Below are positions 60,495-64,000 of a stretch of 64,000 nt of DNA, piece after piece. The position numbers and the translations under genes were made by a program. Location of the stretch: the NCBI GenBank assembly GCA_026391555.1, contig JAPLEB010000093.1, positions 21,674 to 85,673 on the forward strand, given 5' to 3'. The notes beneath the pieces are model-generated. The model saw only the letters and a list, made by a program, of their open reading frames with translations. It searched no databases and was not told where the DNA came from. Each line of letters opens with the position of its first letter. Within the stretch, counting starts at the first letter, position 1. Source of the stretch: Bacteroidia bacterium. GTDB taxonomy: Bacteria; Bacteroidota; Bacteroidia; Bacteroidales; VadinHA17.

Positions 60495-62858
60495 ATGAAA
60501 CCAAAATTCTTCTTAACTTCTATATTCACTTTTCTATTATTAAATATTACTGTTGCTCAATCTCAGTGGTATTCTTTCCGTTCTCTGATATCTGCTGACA
60601 AGAATGACACCATTGAAATCTTTCAAAATTATGGTGGATCACTCCCTCGTGTTCCAAATAGTTTCTGGATGAGAATTGAAAGCAATACGGACACAATAAA
60701 AGAAATTCAGGTTGAAGAAGGGACATCAGAAAAATTAAAAGATGGTACTTTTTTAGTTAAATTGACAGATGTGCACATTGATCGGTATTTTACATTTATC
60801 GGAAACAAAAAATACAAATATCATGATACTAAAGTTTCATTTTCTTTCCCAAATTATTTCTGTTTGAAAAATTTTATTTCAGAAATGCATAGAGATTCCC
60901 CAGGGAACGGGAACTTTCTCCGATATACAATTGATGATATCATTCGAAATGGTAAAATTATAGTCTTCCCAAAAGGTAAAATGGACTCTGTTTTCAGGAT
61001 AACTGAATTTCAATTATCCTTTCGAAGTGGCGATAAAATTGTTAATTTTTTAAGCCCTGTTTTCAAAAACGATTCCATCCCTTCAAGTTACGCAGAATCC
61101 TTAAGAAAGTATTTTACCGGGCCCTCAGAAATTGGCAGGTTGTATTTTAGCATACAAAACTATAAAATTATCGGGCTCGATTCAGTGATATATAAAATTC
61201 CTAACAATTCTCAGAGTGCAATAATTTATAAGGACAGTTCCTATTTACTTATTGATAAATATTATTACTTGAATGGTGAGGTAACCAGATCTGATCTCAG
61301 AATTAAGTTAGTGGGCAATCCAACGTCCGAAGATAGGCAAACTGTTGAAAAGATAGTGAATGAGTTTAATTCATTGCAAGTTAATATAAAAGCAAAAATT
61401 GTACGTTTCTTACCTTCTGTCGTGATTCATTTCGATTCAATAGGTACGTCATTAGGTAGAGGGTCATTAACATCCAGGCAAATGCAATCATATAAAGTGA
61501 ATCCCTTTTTCCCAAGTTTATCTTACTCTGAATTATTTTTGGATAATGACCTTAAAGATCAACATGACCGGGATCTGATGCTTTGGGAACTAATTACAAG
61601 GAAGTCAATTGCGACCTTTGGTATTTTTCCAACAAATAATAATAATTCGATCATTATAGGATTGAGTAAAATCCCGGGCTTGACCGACGAAGATAAATTG
61701 GCACTTAAAGAAATTCTGTCAAAAAACTATATTAAAACGGCAAAATTGTTTGGAAGGACTACATCCACAGTTAAAATCCAAGTTTTCCTTTTAGTATTTA
61801 TATCTATAATTCTATTCTTTATATTATATGAGATACATTCCTATTTCAATTTTGGGAGGTTTGTTAAAAATGCATTTTTATTAAATTCAATTTACAGCAT
61901 CTTAATTGCTCAGTTGTTAATTATTACCAGCTTTCTTGTTCAAATACATTCTCTTAATGACCTATGTCAATCTGAAATCTACTTTTGCGGATTTGCTTTG
62001 GCAACAGGATGGTTTTTTATTGTCTCAGACCGGCTTTTAAAAAAATACATAAGTGCAAACTGGCTAAAGTTGTTATTTAACCCTTTTCTAACTCTTATTT
62101 CACTTTACCTGTCATACCAGTTTATTTACTTATTCGTTCGGGGTGAATTTCTTCGCTTTATAACAATAGATATTAATACAGTTATAATAGGCTTATCCAT
62201 AATAGCAGTCCGGTTTTATTTACAATATGAAAATGAGAAGATAACAAGTCTGTTGCAGGAAAAGGAATATGAGCTTACCAGGCAAAGGGAACTGAAAAAC
62301 CGTGCCGAACTTAGTACTCTGCAAGCAAAGATTAATCCCCATTTTCTGTACAATGCCCTTAATTCAATTGCAGCTCTTGCCCCAATCGACTCCTCACGAA
62401 CCGAAGAAATGGCCCTCTCATTGTCGAAACTGTTCCGGTATAATGTGAACCGCGAAGAAGATATGGTTTCCACCATCAGGCAGGAAATAGAAATGGTGCA
62501 ACTCTATCTTAATATCGAGAAACAACGCTTTGCCGACAGGCTCAGTTTTGAAGTTTCGGCAGATGAAAACCTTTATGAGCGACAAGTGCCCCGGTTCCTT
62601 ATTCAACCATTGGTGGAAAATGCCATCAAACATGGAATCTCACAAATAACCGGACAGGGAATAATCAAACTTAAAATATTCGAACAGGGTAAAAACTTAT
62701 TCATTGAGGTACATGATAATGGTCCTGAATTTCCGCAGGGTCTTGTAACGGGTTATGGTCTGCAGAACACATACGACAAACTCACACTGGTTTATAAAAA
62801 CCCGTATGAAATAAGATTTGTAAATGAACCTGAGAAGTTTATACAAATAAAGCTGTAA
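60495..62858 (+). CDS. LytS-like sensor histidine kinase with long uncharacterised extracytoplasmic N-terminus
   Basis: LQAKINPHFLYNALNSIAALAPID His_kinase motif, multi-TM region, N-terminal signal; ORF track start is TTG 60465, ATG at 60495. Confidence 0.88.
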   Translation: MKPKFFLTSIFTFLLLNITVAQSQWYSFRSLISADKNDTIEIFQNYGGSLPRVPNSFWMRIESNTDTIKEIQVEEGTSEKLKDGTFLVKLTDVHIDRYFTFIGNKKYKYHDTKVSFSFPNYFCLKNFISEMHRDSPGNGNFLRYTIDDIIRNGKIIVFPKGKMDSVFRITEFQLSFRSGDKIVNFLSPVFKNDSIPSSYAESLRKYFTGPSEIGRLYFSIQNYKIIGLDSVIYKIPNNSQSAIIYKDSSYLLIDKYYYLNGEVTRSDLRIKLVGNPTSEDRQTVEKIVNEFNSLQVNIKAKIVRFLPSVVIHFDSIGTSLGRGSLTSRQMQSYKVNPFFPSLSYSELFLDNDLKDQHDRDLMLWELITRKSIATFGIFPTNNNNSIIIGLSKIPGLTDEDKLALKEILSKNYIKTAKLFGRTTSTVKIQVFLLVFISIILFFILYEIHSYFNFGRFVKNAFLLNSIYSILIAQLLIITSFLVQIHSLNDLCQSEIYFCGFALATGWFFIVSDRLLKKYISANWLKLLFNPFLTLISLYLSYQFIYLFVRGEFLRFITIDINTVIIGLSIIAVRFYLQYENEKITSLLQEKEYELTRQRELKNRAELSTLQAKINPHFLYNALNSIAALAPIDSSRTEEMALSLSKLFRYNVNREEDMVSTIRQEIEMVQLYLNIEKQRFADRLSFEVSADENLYERQVPRFLIQPLVENAIKHGISQITGQGIIKLKIFEQGKNLFIEVHDNGPEFPQGLVTGYGLQNTYDKLTLVYKNPYEIRFVNEPEKFIQIKL

Positions 62859-62864
62859 AGTATC

Positions 62865-63629
62865 ATGAATACACTCTGGCGCACTCTTATTATTGACGAT
62901 GAAGTACTTGCAAGGGACCGGTTGAAGCGGCTCCTTGGAAACATAGACAATGTATTTCAGATTATCGGAGAAGCATCAGATGGCGACCAGGCTCAGAAAA
63001 TGATTGAATCATTAAAACCCGATATCATCTTTCTCGATGTGCAGATGCCCGGGAAAAATGTTTTTACCATGCTCACCGAGATCCGGCATAAACCATTTGT
63101 GGTCTTTTGTACCGCTTTTGACCACTATGCACTCGATGCTTTTAATTCCCACTCGGTGGACTATCTTATAAAACCTGTTGAAGAGGAACGGCTCAGGCGC
63201 ACTGTTGAGAAGCTGGATAAGATCACCGAAAGATCTTTTAATGGTTCGTTGCATTCAGTACTTGAGGCAATTAAAAAGATGGAACCCCGGCAAATACCAA
63301 CATCCATACCACATAAAGTGGGTGATAAAACTATTCTGGTAAAACTGGAACAAGTAGTTTTTCTCCAGGCCGAGGATAAGTATGTCAATTTCTACAATGC
63401 TGAAGGAAAAAAGTTTATGTCGGACCAGAGCCTTAAAACTCTTGAAGAAAAGCTGCCGGTGAATTTTATCCGCGTTTCCAAATCAATCATCCTGAATCGA
63501 AATTTTGTAAATGAGGTTCACAGGTATTTCAGAGGTAAAGTAATTTTTGTAATGCACGACATCAACAAAACAAAGATAACCAGTGGCAGTACTTATTCCG
63601 ATATCATAAAGAAAACTTTTGATTTGTAA
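62865..63629 (+). CDS. LytTR-family response regulator
   Basis: LIIDDEVLARDRLKRLL, IIFLDVQMPG, FCTAFDHYALDAFNSHSVDYLIKPV, C-terminal LytTR (FLQAEDKYVNFY...FIRVSKSIILN). Confidence 0.95.
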   Translation: MNTLWRTLIIDDEVLARDRLKRLLGNIDNVFQIIGEASDGDQAQKMIESLKPDIIFLDVQMPGKNVFTMLTEIRHKPFVVFCTAFDHYALDAFNSHSVDYLIKPVEEERLRRTVEKLDKITERSFNGSLHSVLEAIKKMEPRQIPTSIPHKVGDKTILVKLEQVVFLQAEDKYVNFYNAEGKKFMSDQSLKTLEEKLPVNFIRVSKSIILNRNFVNEVHRYFRGKVIFVMHDINKTKITSGSTYSDIIKKTFDL

Positions 63630-63820
63630 AAAATTATGAGAATCATGAATCATAAACAGAAATTCAGTGATTGTATCTTTCATGATGGAAAAGCAGATTA
63701 TATAGTCCAAACTCAAGGTAGAGATAAGCAGTTGATCAACATTTGGTTGAAGAGATACAAAGATTCATCGCTACCTCTTGGGATGACATGGCGAATTATC
63801 AGAAAAGAGGAAGAGATCAG

Positions 63821-64000
63821 GAGATTCCTCGCTGGCGGTAAGGAAATGGAATAACAAAATGATCAAAGAGGGTACGGTAAAGGGAAATGGAGATTCCTCG
63901 CCGGCGGTAAGGAAATGGAATAACAAAATGATCAAAGAGGGTACGGTAAAGGGAAATGGAGATTCCTCGCCGGCGGTAAGGAAATGGAATAACAAAATGA
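63821..64000. repeat. 69-bp tandem repeat array, running off the window end
   Basis: gagattcctcg(c/t).ggcggtaaggaaatggaataacaaaatgatcaaagagggtacggtaaagggaaatg starts at 63821, 63890 and 63959. Confidence 0.95.

Noticed and set aside
63771-63995. ORF with 23-aa repeats (FHFLTAGEESPFPFTVPSLIILL) as a real repeat protein
   Set aside because: It is the translation of a 69-bp non-coding tandem repeat related to intergenic REP-like sequences; the period being a multiple of 3 is enough to keep it open.
63821-64000. Possible CRISPR array
   Set aside because: Whole 69-bp units are repeated with no variable spacers and no cas genes are nearby.

Overview
This 64 kb chromosomal window comes from a Bacteroidota bacterium (TAnnTTTG-type promoters, a T9SS substrate, many exported Gfo/Idh/MocA enzymes, LytS/LytTR signalling). 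It is mostly ordinary single-copy genes. I saw no convincing tRNA, rRNA, CRISPR, prophage or transposase gene. The main points of interest are: (1) a six-gene complex I / group-4-hydrogenase-like operon (22.2-29.5 kb) whose ion-channel residues look intact but whose NiFe-site cysteines, three of four N2-type cluster ligands and one of two ferredoxin clusters are missing (Ehr-like); (2) a compact operon (48.8-54.3 kb) joining a tetraheme NapC/NrfH-type cytochrome fused to a Cys-less FGE/SUMF1 domain with two exported Gfo/Idh/MocA oxidoreductases and a ThuA-like lipoprotein; (3) a saccharide locus (8.4-15.7 kb) with exported Gfo/Idh/MocA, DUF1080 and TIM-barrel proteins plus a heparinase II/III-CE15 esterase fusion; (4) a Crp/Fnr - DUF6132-like - ferredoxin unit with a GTGA-N6-TCAC operator candidate; (5) a nested-palindrome intergenic island and a 69-bp tandem array flanking a LytS/LytTR pair; (6) a duplicated, decayed glycosyltransferase 3' end. 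All assignments come from reading the sequence; no homology search was run.
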